Source: Patiria pectinifera (lineage: Eukaryota > Echinodermata > Asteroidea > Valvatida > Asterinidae). From it: 64,000 bases of DNA. The stretch spans positions 6,820,001-6,884,000 of the forward strand of contig CM057136.1 in the NCBI GenBank assembly GCA_029964075.1. Reading direction: 5' to 3'. Positions 1 to 11,443 of the stretch are shown piece after piece; positions within the stretch are counted from its first letter, which is position 1, and every line of letters begins with the position of its first letter. A program made the position numbers and the translations under genes. The notes beneath the pieces are model-generated. The model made no database searches. It saw nothing but the letters and a program-made list of their open reading frames with translations, and had not been told where the DNA came from.

Positions 1-833
1 TTTATTTGTTTTCTTACTTACATTCGCTTCGCAACATAACTAGTTCGCAATTCGATGTCACGGTGATATAATCACGAGCGTAAGCTCAATGCGGCGGCGA
101 TGACTGGTTCCCGCCGCACCGCGCAGGGGCCAATTTAGAAGACATGATGAAAATGCGGTAACTAGTCTGTGCACGGCTATCAATGTCGTCCCCAGGGTGT
201 CGAGCAGTACGCACCCACCACTACCTGCTCTCTCACCCTGGTATTGGATCATTTGCATGTGCAAGATTTTGAACACGTATGCAAATTAGGAGTAGTCTGG
301 TGCCTTCCTGTGCGTTACATTTGCGTTTGTTTTTGTATGCGGTGTCTGGGGTAAAAACAGAATAAATTCGTCGCAGTGCGAGCATGGCGTGAGTTACGAA
401 AACATGATTTCATTTTAATTAAACTGTTACGATCTTAACGAGACAACATGCAGTATCACATTTCATATTAATATTAACAAACTGGAAAGGAAATGAATAT
501 TTTCGAGAAGGCGAGGACGAATGATCGCGAAAAAAACGTACTGCGCGTTGTGAATAACAACACCAAGTACACGATATAAATCAATTTCTAGCCAATTGCG
601 GTATCAAATCAGGATGCAGGAAGGAAGTTTCCTATCCAGGGTTTGCTATTGGAAACAACGTTGGAAAAAAAGTAAGCACTGGGGACGAGGCTGCACGGCT
701 ATGCGATCGATAGCGCTAGCATGGCTATGCATTGCAGGCACGTGCACTGTCAACTGGTCGTATCCGACATTGTGAAAACGCCAAGAAAACACCGATGGAG
801 AAAGAACATTTTTAAGGGAATATTAAACAGTAT
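1..833. other. No gene recognised
   Basis: I see no coding exon, RNA gene or recognisable repeat here. The few open frames are under 75 codons, lack codon bias and overlap each other on both strands. Confidence 0.5.
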
Positions 834-1017
834 GAGGAGCCAGTCTTCACTGCGTGATAATGACCGGGTTTGGGGGTGACCGCTGTTAATGGACCGAGAC
901 GAAGTCGAGGTCCATTAACAGCGGTCACCCCAAAACCCGGTCATTATCGAGTCTCGGTCCATTAACAGCGGTCACCCCCAAACCCGGTCATTATCACGCA
1001 GTGAAGACCGGATCCTC
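834..1017. repeat. Foldback element with three copies of one arm
   Basis: A 67-nt left arm (834-900) and a 67-nt right arm (951-1017) are reverse complements with two mismatches. The 50-nt spacer carries a third, partial copy in the right-arm orientation (about 909-950). The arm contains the block GGTCATTATC and the block GTCCATTAACAGC. A 25-nt stretch just right of the element (1023-1047) recurs next to another foldback at 46860-46957, so the two look like one family. No coding capacity. Confidence 0.9.
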
Positions 1018-2212
1018 ACACTGTTATTCCCATTAATAAATACCTTTTTTAACGAAATAAACTCTCCAGACTTTTTGTGTTCATGTTCATGGGCCATATT
1101 TTAGCTGATGTGTGGTACCCTGTCTCTTCAGTAAGCGTTGTTATATACACCACAGCCGGGCCCAGGCTGCGCTGAACAATTGCAACGTCTTCATTGCGTA
1201 TGCGTACGACTTCTGCTGCCGTAGCCAAACAAATTACAACAATGTTTTCATATGTTTACCTTATGGAGGAAGCTGAAATTTCGTTTACACATTCCTTGTG
1301 TCCAGAATTACAAAGATGTTTGGTTTAGGAAAGGTAAATATGTCGATGGGAGAAGTATTTACAGAAAATAAATCGTAGATCTACGCTTTCGTCGTAACAT
1401 CCTCAGTATATAGTGCACTGCCGCTGTACGAGGTCGTTTCAAAACTTCCTTACGCGCGCGCACCCATAGCAACTGTGTTGCGTGCGCGCGCGTCAGTCTC
1501 ACGCGAAGGTGGTTGAGCGCATGTGCAGTGCTGTATTTTTACAAGCTGCCGTATAACTGTTGTAAATTTGGCCAATCATTGCCATTTATTCGCTTGTTCT
1601 TTGAAGCCGGTATTTATATCACCGTTAATGCCCGGCCACGTGATCGAGTCTCGACCAATCAGAAACCATCAACTCTCCAAGGTATTTATTAATGCAAGTT
1701 AATTCACAGAATGATCTAGCTTGTCTGTGTATGTATTTTCCGTGTTCAAGAGTTCATTTTGAGATCGCACTACATGTACTTGTATTTGGAGTGATACAAT
1801 GCAGCGTGTTTCCTGAAATTTTCGACCGTGAAAACGAGGTATGCTGGCCGCTGGCCACACATGCACAGTGCATCACACACTTTGGAGTTTTGGCCAGCTT
1901 CCCGTCTTGACTAGTGTTGTGCATATGTTGTGAACGACCTGAATTTTCCATTATTTTTAAAGAATTATCGAACGTAAATATATAGACAATAATTAAGGTA
2001 GGTTTAATTCACTTTTTGTGGCCATTTTGTGTATAGCTTTCGTAGTGCAATGGAAATAGTTCAGGCTAAAACTTCGCATATAATTGAATACCCGATTCAA
2101 TCTGCATTAACAAAATTGGCAAAAAAAAAATTCCGACCGACCGACCCTATTTTTGAAAGGCATGTAATCGGAAGCAGAACTGTTTTTTTGGCCTTATAAG
2201 AAAATGTTGTAT
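1018..2212. other. Unannotated stretch with one GC hairpin
   Basis: Apart from the hairpin at 1452-1493 and the shared 25-nt motif at 1023-1047, I see no gene or repeat. The 60-70 codon frames on opposite strands around 1692-1951 are shadows of each other. Confidence 0.45.
1452..1493. repeat. CG-rich perfect hairpin
   Basis: The 12-nt arms ACGCGCGCGCAC (1452-1463) and GTGCGCGCGCGT (1482-1493) are perfect reverse complements around an 18-nt loop. The alternating purine-pyrimidine arms could also adopt Z-DNA. Function unknown. Confidence 0.8.
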
Positions 2213-3849
2213 ACTAGGTTTGCTAATACAATAAAATAAGCTATATTGGATATTTGAACAGTTTCATGCAATATTTATTGGAATTTTATAGTCATATGCG
2301 GAAAAAAAATGTTTGCAGTGCATACTGAATAATATTCGTCCATGGGTTTACGAAGCGATTTTGAGTGGGAAAACTCTTTTGTATTGACTAAAATTCACCC
2401 ACTTCAAATTGCGTCCTCTTATTGTGTCCATCTTACATCAACAAGGATAATGGTTTGTGAGGCTTGAATTTATTATCCAAGTTTCAGGTGCACTTTCATC
2501 TGGAGATTGGCAAACCTTGGTGCTTTCTGGGTCCAAAAAATGTCCTTTGCAAAATGTCTGACATTTTCCAGAGAAAATGTTGAAAACACCCGTTTGTTTA
2601 CATATTGCGCGTCGGCGATTTTTGCCTCTCCTTTCAATTATTTCAATTAGTGAAAAAAGCCATTGAATTTCAAAGCAAAAGTGAAACCGTCACTTTCACG
2701 GTAGTGTTGTGTGCATGGTACTTTTTCTACTTGTCATCAATCTTTCCAATGATTATTATTTCGTGAGCTATGCGTTTTTAGAGCCCAAAAGATCGCAACC
2801 GGCCAAAAGTGCACATTAGAGAGTATTGTATTTTAAGTGAAAACAATTTCATGTTCTATCGGGTCTTCCAAAATACCCTTTTCAAAATTTACTTCTTGAA
2901 AAAAGGGATAGTACAAAATGTAAATACATGCCATTGTGTATTATCACTGATTAAGCCAATAAGAATCTAAAAAAATCTGAAAAAAACCTGTTAACCGTCA
3001 GTTTTTATACAAACAATTTCTTTTGTCGGCATCAATGTAGCATGGGAAATTCCTGCCTCTGAAGCTCATTGGGACATTTGACAACTGAAAACTGTGGAAG
3101 AGTCTATGTCTTGAATCTGGGTTAACCGTTAGACTGGTTATGGATCCCTCCATCATAGCCCTCATTCATAATGTAGGAGGTGGGAACAAGTCTGAACGTC
3201 CATATTGGGGACTCAGGAGGAGCACTTAAAGTGCAAGTCTCTTTTGCTTTTGAGCATTTGTTTTTAGATTAACAACAAAATCTATCAAAATAATGAGAAG
3301 GGTGCATAACAACTATTAAACTTGTTGAATTTGCAGCTCAGTCGATACTACACATTTTGAGAACAAAAGCAACATTAATGGAGTCTTGTAAATGGATTAC
3401 GTTGCTAGCGCACGTACAGAACAGTGCACATATTAATAAAATCACTTTCAAAGAATGTTTCTTCCGAATGATGCCATATCAGGCAGGGAACTTGTTACGA
3501 GTTCTATCTTCGTTTTGAGCGAGGATTTCTTGTTCAAATCGTACATTTCAGGGTAATTGCAACTGTTGCTATGTGCCTTAAATTTTTGAATGGAGCATTC
3601 TGTGCCTGATGTGGGCAGATCTTTATGAAATCACCTTCAAAGATTGTTTCTTCCGAATTATACCTTTTCAGGCAAGAAACTTGCTAGCAGTCCTTTCTTC
3701 CTTTTGAGCGAGGATTTTCTTGTTAAATCGCTAGGTACGATTCGGGGTAACTGCAAGTGTTCCTATGTGCCTTTAATTTTTTAATGCAATTCGTCGAATT
3801 TCCAGCGAGCACTAGAGCTAGGTTTTTACCAAGCTAGCATTGATTGAAT
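2213..3849. repeat. Duplicated 3' flank of discoidin gene A
   Basis: This non-coding stretch is similar to 51995-53322 (flank of gene C) and, from about 2483 on, to 23512-26068 (flank of gene B, interrupted there by a 1.55-kb insertion). Shared landmarks include the run around TTTCAGGTGCACTTTCATC and the run around GAGCCCAAAAG. The duplicated block therefore reached well beyond the last exon. It may hold the gene's 3' UTR, but I see no canonical minus-strand AATAAA close to the stop. Confidence 0.75.
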
Positions 3850-3996
3850 TTACTCATTATTCGTACAGCCGAGGACTTCAAAGCGCATACAGCAGTATGA
3901 ACTCCACTGAGTAGGCAGGATACGCAGGAACCTGGCCTCGAAAGCCTTCGGGAAAGTGGTGGTTACGTGGGTGTTTTGGTCCAAGTTTCCAGGGAA
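3850..3996 (-). CDS. Gene A exon c (end of F5/8C domain, stop)
   Basis: 147 nt. The acceptor is TTTATTCCACAG. It encodes FPGNLDQNTHVTTTFPKAF through RFLRILPTQ and the closing RFEVLGC, then TAA five residues after the last cysteine, so the domain ends the protein. Same length as exon c of B and C. Confidence 0.9.
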   Translation of the reverse strand, partial: FPGNLDQNTHVTTTFPKAFEARFLRILPTQWSSYCCMRFEVLGCTNNE

Positions 3997-6900
3997 CTGT
4001 GGAATAAACAACATGAACACGATTTTTAAAACCAGCGTTGAAAGGTTAATGGGGATGAGTTTTCCCTTGCAGTCACACGGTTTCAGCAGGAGCGATATAG
4101 GGCGCCCTCGTCCTACGGCATGCATAATCTTAGTTTTCAGGGCTTTGTAGAATCAGTAAAATAATTAAGGATATAAAGTATTTTAAACACTAAGGCAAGA
4201 CAACAGACTTGTTGACTGGGAAATGGTTGGAAGGAAACATAAGTCGATATGACAACAAATCCCAAGTTGGCCCTTTTCCCTTCTCAGTATGCTGTCTTTC
4301 TTTTTGTGTACTTTTAAATAAAAAACGACGAGGGAGAGATGTTTACTTGGGTGGGACACGACATTGTGCTTACTAGTGCAAATGTCTTGCCACTCGACCA
4401 GAAAGCTTGCTTGGGTCTGTGGCTGGTTCGAATCTGATCTAGCTTAATTTCAATCCAACAATAAAAACCCGTAAACAGGAGTTCGTGGGTTCTAGTCCCA
4501 ACCGTCTAAGTGAACTTGGGAATTTTATCTCACAACCCTCGGACAACACTGAGTATACAGTGTTTGTGAAATGTCATTATTGAAAGGGCAAATATAACAA
4601 TGTTATTATTTAATTATTACATTTCTTTACCCAGGGCATGTGCGTCGCGAGGGGGGTGGGGGCAAGGGGTTGCCCCCCCCCCGGAAAAACAAAAAAAAAA
4701 AAAAAAAAAAAAGGGAAGGAAAAGAAAAGAAAACAGAGAAAAGAAAAAGAGGCGCGAAGACAAAGTGGTGTAAAGTTAATGAGTTCGGGGGGGGGGGGGC
4801 AAAATGTCACTGCCCCCCTCTAAAACTGATAAATCGAAATGTGTTGAGAAATACAAACATTTTAAGGCCAATTTTTTTTTTTGCCCCCCTCTAGAAAAAA
4901 TCCTGACGACGCCCATGACCCAGGGTGTGCCCAAGCAGTTTAAAACTGGTTTCAAATGGGGCCCTGCATACACTAAAGATGTTTATACACACATGTACAA
5001 ATACAATACATTACAAATACAATGCACACAATGAAATAAAATAAAAGCATACGAGATTACTGCATGATTGTAAAGCAACTATTTCAAAATATGTACAACA
5101 TTACAAAGCAACATAATACAGTTTGAAACGACAGTGCTATTACAGGTGATTTAAGTTAACACGGGGAAGATTGGACATTTCTTGTGACATGAGTAAAATA
5201 AACATGTGTATTTCTATGCATTCGCCGAATATGGGAGGGGCGACAAACCCGTGAAAAAAAAAAACCTTTTAGAAGATAAAAAACGGGAAAATTTCCATCC
5301 GGCTCCTTATTATTATGCAACCAAGTGTATTAAGTCCGTAAGTCAGCAGATATTTATAATTGTATTTTCAGTAAAGGTAGCGCTAGCGACAACAAGAAAT
5401 TTAATGCTCACATAAATGCAGAAATATTTACTGGCCGAATGTTTTACGTAGTTCAGTTTTGAATGAGGTTAGAGATGTCATGTTTCTTAACTGTACATGC
5501 AAGTTATACTCATTTTTTTAGTCAGAGAAAGACATCCAATTATGTCTGGCAAACATAGACTACCTTCATCGGTGTACTTGATCCATCATTAGTGAGGTAG
5601 GTCCATTCTTGGCCATCGTCGCTGAATGCCACTTTGAACTCTGTCACCCATTGGTTTAAGTTCCCATACCTACGCCCCTGGGTGATAACGCCAGTGATGA
5701 CCACACTGAAACTGAAGTCGACTTGGATCCATGGATCGTTATCACCAGCATTGCACCAGGCTGCGGCCCCGACTGTGACTGCAGAGTAAGCAGATAATCT
5801 AACATGCTGAACATAAAATACTGCTCAGCAAATTGATGTACTAAGAAGAAACTGAGAACCTGCCACAAGTACTACACTGTTAACAGTAATATACCTTTTC
5901 TGCTCAAAATGACCCTTTTTGGTCTCAAAAATGACATTTTTCTCGATCATTTGGACCGACACAAGAGAGAGGCCATACTTGCAAAGTAAGCGATTAATAA
6001 GGAGAAAGCATTGCATGGCCAATTTTATGTGCTAATCAAAAATCGGCAGGAAAACAATCACAAGTCATACACAGACATTTTGCTGGTAACCATTCCCCTT
6101 TTTATATGTGCTTTATAATGTTGTGCTTAGCAACAATGAGCAACTTTGCTAAGTTTGCATGAGCGATTTGTGAGACCTGTGATAGTATCTGACCAGAAAA
6201 TGCGTAATTATAAAATTGAGCAAAACAGACTTCACTTTGAGCACCAGCCACACTGCAGCGGCCCACTTTGCTTGCCCACATTTCCAAGTCGTCCGCCAAC
6301 CGCAACAAGAACTTCACCATGTCAAGACAGCTCTGCAACGCAACAGATACAAGACTAACGGATTCCAAACCCAAGACCCACTCCCGACTAAACCTTCTCC
6401 TTAACCCAATGTCAGCCCCTGGGTACAAATCGTCAGTCACACCTCATCCAGCGAGTCCCGAGCAACAATGACATCTACGTCTTCAAAACTGCACCCAACA
6501 AGATACGCGACATCCTTCAGTCCCACAAAGACAGGCAGTGCCCGAGCCCAAACCTAGAAATTACAGGATTATCTTTGAATATGGGAAAGTGTTGTCGGGG
6601 AAACTGGACGTGATCTCAACACAAGACTGAAAGAGCACAAACCACATGGCCGAAGAGGGGACTATAGGGGAAGTCTAAGGTTTACAAACCATTTTTACAA
6701 AACATTGTACAATAAAAGCTGAAAATGTACGGCTTTATTTATATCGTCCAGACTTATTTCAAACATCAAAATGTTTATTTTAGATGGTTACCATAGAAAT
6801 CGTAACTCATCAAACCATTTTTACCAATACATTGTGGTCATTAGCATATAAAGGAATAAACAAAGTGCACTAATGATTTTTTTATCATTATTTATTGCCA

Positions 6901-7457
6901 TTTTACCACCCTTTACCACTTTTTACCTCCATATTGCTAGTTACCATATTAACAGTACATCCAATAATTCTTAAATCCTTTCGATCGAAATTATTGGAAC
7001 CAAAAACACATATCCGGGCCACTAAATTATTGATCTGTAACAGAAAACATGGAAATATGGGGGGTTTCTGAATTCAAGTTTTCGCGGCAGCCATCTTGGA
7101 CGCTAGGTTGATTTTTAAAAAATTGCTCAAGGGTGTCAGGTCAACACCACCCTAGATCTCAATAGATACACCCCCAAGATGAATAATCAACAGAGAAAAA
7201 AACTATATCAGACATTTTAGGGTCAGGTGGAAATTTAGCCTTTTTTGTCAAGTTTGAAGAATTGTTTTTGTTTTCCGTATTCTTATTCTTTATCCTATGT
7301 AACTGTTGAACGAATATAACATTACCTTGAAGGTTAAGCCGAGCTCTGGCGGGTCCGAAATCGGCCGGGTTCAACGTTGACGACGCTGTGATGCTTGCAT
7401 CTGGGATGCGTCCATCTTCCATCCCAAGGGGTCCCACCTCAGAGCACTCCAAAACAT
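3850..7457 (-). CDS. F5/8 type C (discoidin) domain protein, gene A, 5' partial
   Basis: Three exons on the minus strand (7326-7457, 5564-5778, 3850-3996) together encode one complete F5/8 type C domain of about 164 residues followed directly by TAA. The family forms a beta-barrel that binds carbohydrate or phospholipid outside cells; the ligand here is unknown. Visible hallmarks are the first cysteine in VLECSEV, the GMEDGRIPDASITASS block, AAAWC, DPWIQVDFS, VITGVITQGR, QWVTEFKVAFS, RFLRILPTQ and the closing MRFEVLGC. Intron phases are 1 into exon a, 1 between a and b, and 0 between b and c, all with GT/AG borders. No first exon with a signal peptide is visible upstream, so it may be far away or lost. 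No stop or frameshift interrupts the three exons. A close paralogue of genes B and C. Confidence 0.88.
4390..4504. repeat. Decayed tRNA-like (SINE-type) sequence in gene A intron
   Basis: A minus-strand A-box-like TGGTCGAGTGG (4390-4400) and a plus-strand B-box-like TGGGTTCTAGTCCCAACC (about 4487-4504) match better-preserved versions at 26550-26722 and a poor one near 54012-54070. It lies in the same intron (b to c) of all three paralogues, so it predates the gene duplication. Not a functional tRNA: no complete cloverleaf. Confidence 0.5.
4637..4917. mobile_element. hAT-like MITE with 8-bp target duplication
   Basis: The 281-bp insert starts CATGTGCGTCGC and ends as the reverse complement of CATGGGCGTCGTC. 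It is flanked on both sides by the direct repeat ACCCAGGG (4629-4636 and 4918-4925). An 8-bp duplication with short imperfect terminal repeats fits the hAT superfamily. The interior is C, G and A homopolymer-rich (long A run around 4690-4711) and non-coding; the lysine-rich frames here come from poly(A). It sits in the b-c intron of gene A. Confidence 0.75.
5564..5778 (-). CDS. Gene A exon b (middle of F5/8C domain)
   Basis: 215 nt. The acceptor is CTTACTCTGCAG and the donor is ATGAAG|GTAG. It encodes AAAWCNAGDNDPWIQVDFS and VTEFKVAFSDDGQEW, the central barrel strands of a discoidin domain. Phase 1 in, phase 0 out. Confidence 0.9.
6434..6660 (+). pseudogene. Penelope-like element fragment (GIY-YIG endonuclease region)
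   Basis: One plus-strand frame gives SHLIQRVPSNNDIYVFKTA followed by NKIRDILQSHKDRQ. Another frame, shifted by small indels, gives VGETGRDLNTRLKEHK (6594-6641). This order, an IQRV linker and then a G-E-T-G-R-x-L-x-x-R-x-x-E-H-K block, is typical of the GIY-YIG domain at the C-terminus of Penelope-like retroelements. It lies in the a-b intron of gene A, within about 0.9 kb absent from gene B. Frameshifts show it is dead. Recognised by motif only. Confidence 0.6.
6661..7190. other. Rest of insertion in gene A intron
   Basis: AT-rich sequence with no counterpart in the B or C intron. No coding or terminal repeat recognised. A YY1-like GCAGCCATCTTGG lies near 7088. Confidence 0.35.
7326..7457 (-). 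CDS. Gene A exon a (start of F5/8C domain)
   Basis: 132 nt. The acceptor follows CCTCCGACAG and the donor is CAAG|GTAATG. It enters in phase 1 with two bases of an Asp codon and leaves in phase 1. It encodes the N-terminal third of the domain, including the first conserved cysteine and GMEDGRIPDASIT. It is one codon shorter than exon a of B and C. Confidence 0.9.
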
Positions 7458-7855
7458 CTGTCGGAGGTAGTTACAAAAATCGATCAGAGTGTGGCGGGGT
7501 TCATTAAAGCAATCACAATCATTTTTGTTTCCTGTATGGACAATATGGCCGGGCGCGGATTTCAACTTCTCCTCATCTTGGAAATGTGTCATGAAACTTA
7601 TGTTTGTAGATTTCGATTTGTACATTGACGCTGTAGCTCAATCTGACGAAGTGTTTCAAGGAGTGATCATCATGTTTCACTCGCGGTCCGTGAATGAATG
7701 CAATTCTCTGTATGTAACAGGTTTGATACTTGTTCCAAATTTACATATTACAGCACGCGACACAAAGATCAGGTCATCCACATCAGAAGCGTGACGCAAG
7801 ATGGCAGATTTGGAACACCTTAGTAGCGCTTATGTCATTTTAACAGTATACGGCT

Positions 7856-8210
7856 CGTTTGAACGAGAGCTATGGGTCGTTTAATGAGATAAATAAATCG
7901 TTTAAACGAGATAAATAATTCGTTTATACACGAGCTCAATGAGTCGGTTAAATGAGACAATAAGTCGTATAAACGAGATAATTGGGGAGGTTTCGCAAGC
8001 GAACTGATACGCTTACACTTACGTTTAGCTATCCGTATCAGTTTTTTACTTACGTGTAGCGAGCGAGATATGCGTGTCGTCTGCACGTTTAGCGGATAGT
8101 GAGTGGCGTATGACGTCATAACTGATGACGTATCCGTCGCACTAAACGTATCCGTTTGCATGTGAAACTTCTCTAATAAGTCATTTAAACGAGATAATAA
8201 GTCGCTTTTC
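7856..8210. repeat. TCGTTTAAACGA minisatellite, upstream of gene A
   Basis: Degenerate units of about 20-27 bp built on TCGTTTAAACGAGATAA. A related array stands at the same place upstream of gene B (28680-28825). The core TCGTTTAAACGA is self-complementary. The gene A array is split by a MITE at 7987-8171. Confidence 0.7.
7987..8171. mobile_element. 185-bp MITE inside the minisatellite
   Basis: The left end GAGGTTTCGCAAGCGAAC and the right end (reverse complement starting GAAGTTTCACATGCAAAC) form imperfect terminal inverted repeats. Interior motifs GGATACG and CTTACGTTTAGC recur. Partial copies of the left half lie in S1 (about 10965-11035) and S2 (about 16157-16232). Non-coding. Confidence 0.65.
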
Positions 8211-8275
8211 GTTTTTATTTATTTATTTATTATTTTTTTTTTGTAAGCTCTTCAACATGTGACTTCGTGATTTGT

Positions 8276-8330
8276 TGGTCGATTGGTCGGACGGTCGGTC
8301 GGACGGTCGGACGGTCGGTAGGACGGTCGA
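8276..8330. repeat. GGTCGGAC short tandem repeat
   Basis: About seven imperfect 8-mers of the type GGTCGGAC. Low-complexity; the arginine-glycine frame it creates is not a gene. Confidence 0.8.
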
Positions 8331-9204
8331 TTTTTCCAAAATTGAGCAAATGCTATGCCGTCGTCAGTAAATGCACTCTTAAATTGTTTGTGACAATTTG
8401 TGAAGTTCTTCATGAACAAATTGTAAACGGATGTACATTATTTGCAGTAATGCTATAGTCACGTGGTATTTTATGTAGTGGTTGGACGGTATCCAGAAGG
8501 AGGAAATGAAACTTGTCCACAACTATGATGTTGCGCGGCCGCGGCCCGAGCTTGTTAGTACGTACGCACAATCATTTCATTCAAGACTTTCATGCAAGAC
8601 GTACACAGCTAATGCTTATTTCTTACGCTACAATCTGAGGTAATCAATGTTTACACGACTTCAAACGATCCCTTTACTCACTACTTTTCAGTTGGATACT
8701 AATTTAATAGCAGCCAAGTTCTTTTTCTTCATGCAAGACTGTCATGCCAGACGGCCAGAGCTTAGGCCAAAAAAACCCAAAAAAACTTCTGCTTCCGGTT
8801 TCCCTACCAACCCTATTCTGACAGCCCCTACCCTAAATTTTCTTATGGGAAAAATGAGCAAAAAGACCCAAAACCATTAATTACTACCTTTTACTTTTGA
8901 CTACACGCAAACGCCTCCATATGATCGTACAAAAAAAAAATTCCCCCCCAAAAAATCCCTTCCTTCCTACCCTATTTTCAAATGCCATGTAATGGGGTGT
9001 TATTGTGCACTTTTGTTTTGTTGGAAGCAAAATGCTTTCATACAAAACGCAGATCCGTGCCACGTTTTCTTTTAATTAACGACAACAATTTCGGCGCAAG
9101 ACTCGAAGGCGTAACGACATGAAACAAGCCGAATGCGCGTCAGTATCAGATGTGTTGTTTCTAAGGCCGGCGTCTCTGAAAGGAATTACGTCCTGGAATG
9201 CACC
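8331..9204. other. Upstream flank of gene A block
   Basis: Non-coding. The part around 9030-9160 resembles 28850-28980 upstream of gene B, so the A/B duplication extends at least 1.7 kb upstream of exon a. No first exon like that of gene C was found here. Confidence 0.5.
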
Positions 9205-9543
9205 CAATTGGGCTGCAAAATGCGTGTTAATGGTTTTGACTAATTCGCCGCAGTTTTTACTCGCATTTTGCTAGCGGGCTACCGCTAAGGTCGAACCATT
9301 AATATATGCCTACATGGCAATCTCCCCCCCCCCCGGAGATTCGTCTGTCGGCGCCGCTTTTCCCTCCAAATCCTGCCTATAAATCGCCGCCATTGGTGCG
9401 TATCCAACGGGTTATCCCAAGGGTTGCGCGTACTCTGTGATGAAAAAAACAAAAGTACAGGGAGTAATCTGCTTTGGGTTTTTGATGTTGGCTCTGCGCT
9501 TCAGTGAACTATCCAATGAAATGTCATGGAGAATTTGACTTAA

Positions 9544-9982
9544 CCCTAAAGGGGCCGGGGGGGCGGAATCCGCCCCCCCTCAACATTTTCCGTGATAGCC
9601 TCTAAAAAAATTTTTTTCGCGACCCGAGCTGTTATGAATTTTTAGCCTTGAGCTTTGCGCATCTTTTGATACCAAAAACATAAAAATCGGACCACGGGTT
9701 GCTGCGTAGCGAAAAATTTTCCGGCGCTACGCGCCGTGAAAACTGAATTTTCGCATATACGTCGTTTACACAGAGCAGAATTGCCATTCGTACATATGAA
9801 TAATTAATTAGCCATAACTCCAAAACCCTTTGACCTATAGTCATGACATTTCTTGGGTATGTTTAGGAAGAGTTGCTCTATGCATGTGCGGAGTTTCAAA
9901 ATATTTCGTCACTCGATGGCCGAGATCTTAGGCCCCCCCCCCCCGGCTGAGAGATGGTCAAAATAACCCGGCTCCTTTAGGG
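9544..9982. mobile_element. piggyBac-like MITE with TTAA duplication
   Basis: The terminal inverted repeats are CCCTAAAGGGGCCGGG (left) and CCCTAAAGGAGCCGGG (right, reverse complement). TTAA flanks both ends (9540-9543, 9983-9986). S2 and S3 have a single TTAA at the same place, that is, the empty site. TTAA duplication with CCCT termini is diagnostic of the piggyBac superfamily. 439 bp, no transposase frame, so it would depend on an enzyme from elsewhere. Confidence 0.88.
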
Positions 9983-10345
9983 TTAATATATTTATTTTTA
10001 TCGATGCCTAATAGACATTTGGGCAAGAAGACGAGGCAAAAAGCTACTATGCAGTTAATGTATGTGCCTCTTTTGTGTATTTTCCCGGAGTTAATGCATT
10101 ATAAATAAACGAGGCTCATTTTCAGAGCCAATGAATTAGATGAAAGCAATATTATCAAAAAGGCCATGGCAATGTTGCCTTCTAAGATACTAATAAAAAA
10201 ATAGTTTTAGATTTTAATTTAAAAAAACACACTTACATGTGTCTTATTATTGAAAAGGAATACCTTTCTGTGCCGAATTCTTCATACTTTAAGATGCATT
10301 CAGCCAATGTTTGCCTTCAAGCCAGAGTCCATCATTTGCAGCTTA

Positions 10346-10907
10346 CAAGTGACGAATTCAGCGCATCCATTGCGTATGAGATGCGTATGAGTTGCGTATG
10401 CAGTGCACAACATTATCTTTCGGGCTGCGAATAGGTCAGTATGCAGTGCGCATGCCGAGCGTAATCCGGACGCACCCGACTTATGCCGACCGCATGCTTG
10501 GCGCACTTCTGAGCGTATTCCCGCCGCATTTCCGCCGCTCGCCGTTCAGCGTGCGTTGCATCTGCGCTGCAAGTACGCTATGTATACGTCCAATACAGGC
10601 GGCTCATATGCTGACGGGGTGCGTCACGAACACATAGCGTACTCGTAACGCACTCGACCGATGCGGGACCGATGCGCTGCGTATTTATAACTTATGACCT
10701 GCGTGACAGCGTACACAGCGTAGTTTTGTGCATGCCCCAAACTATCCTGAGTACTGGGCCGTACCATGCGTATATCTGCGTACATAAAACATACACAAAA
10801 CGATAGAGATGCATATGAGGTGCGTGTTGTGCGTATGACTGCGTATGAAAAAAATGTCAATGCGCAACTCATAAGGAATTAGGATACGCAGAAGTGTGAC
10901 AGGGCCC
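10346..10907. mobile_element. Left-truncated TIR element rich in GCGTATG
   Basis: The right end matches the right terminal repeat of the complete element in S2 (16064-16105); the left terminal repeat is missing. The interior has many GCGTATG/ATACGC words. The 65-80 codon frames on both strands are by-products of these words. Confidence 0.75.
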
Positions 10908-11443
10908 TAAGACGCACGCGCTGTTGCTATAATTCGTCGGATCAGTGCGCGACATCGCGGGAGGTTTTGCAAGCGAACGGATACGCTTACACTTACGTTT
11001 AGCTATCCGTATCCGTTTTTACTTACGTGTACTTTAGATTTTGAGCCCTTTTGTTGCTTCAAACGAACAAAATGCACAAATTACAAATGATTGACTATTC
11101 CTTTAACCAACGACTGAATCATCCCCTTTATCAGTACCTCATTGTCTCGAATCGTTTACATACTTTCTTTCAAATAATTATCTTTGCATGTTCCATGTGA
11201 CTTTCGGATCAGACGATATACAATTAGTGTACACACTATGAGGTCTTAGGAACTCTCTTCTTGGACCGATTCTGTTGGTCTTGCATTTAATATGTGCATA
11301 TTCATCATCAGCTAATCCACGATGGAGGAAAATCGTTAAATTCATATTAAAATAGCCTATCAACAATATTGGCAAGCAATGAGGCAGAAAGCAAGCACTT
11401 GATGACTGCGTTCCTTTGTTTATATTCCGGCGGATATTATAAA

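Larger units (their letters stand above)
9205..11443. repeat. Segmental duplication unit S1
   Basis: Similar to S2 (14563-16648), S3 (21319-22940) and, more distantly, S4 (29760-31090). It begins at AATTGGGCTGCAAAATGCG. Compared with S2 it carries an extra 439-bp insert (9544-9982) and lacks about 285 bp before 10346. No gene recognised. Confidence 0.85.

Noticed and set aside
4638-4894. Lysine-rich frames
   Set aside because: Poly(A) and G-run inside a hAT-like MITE.
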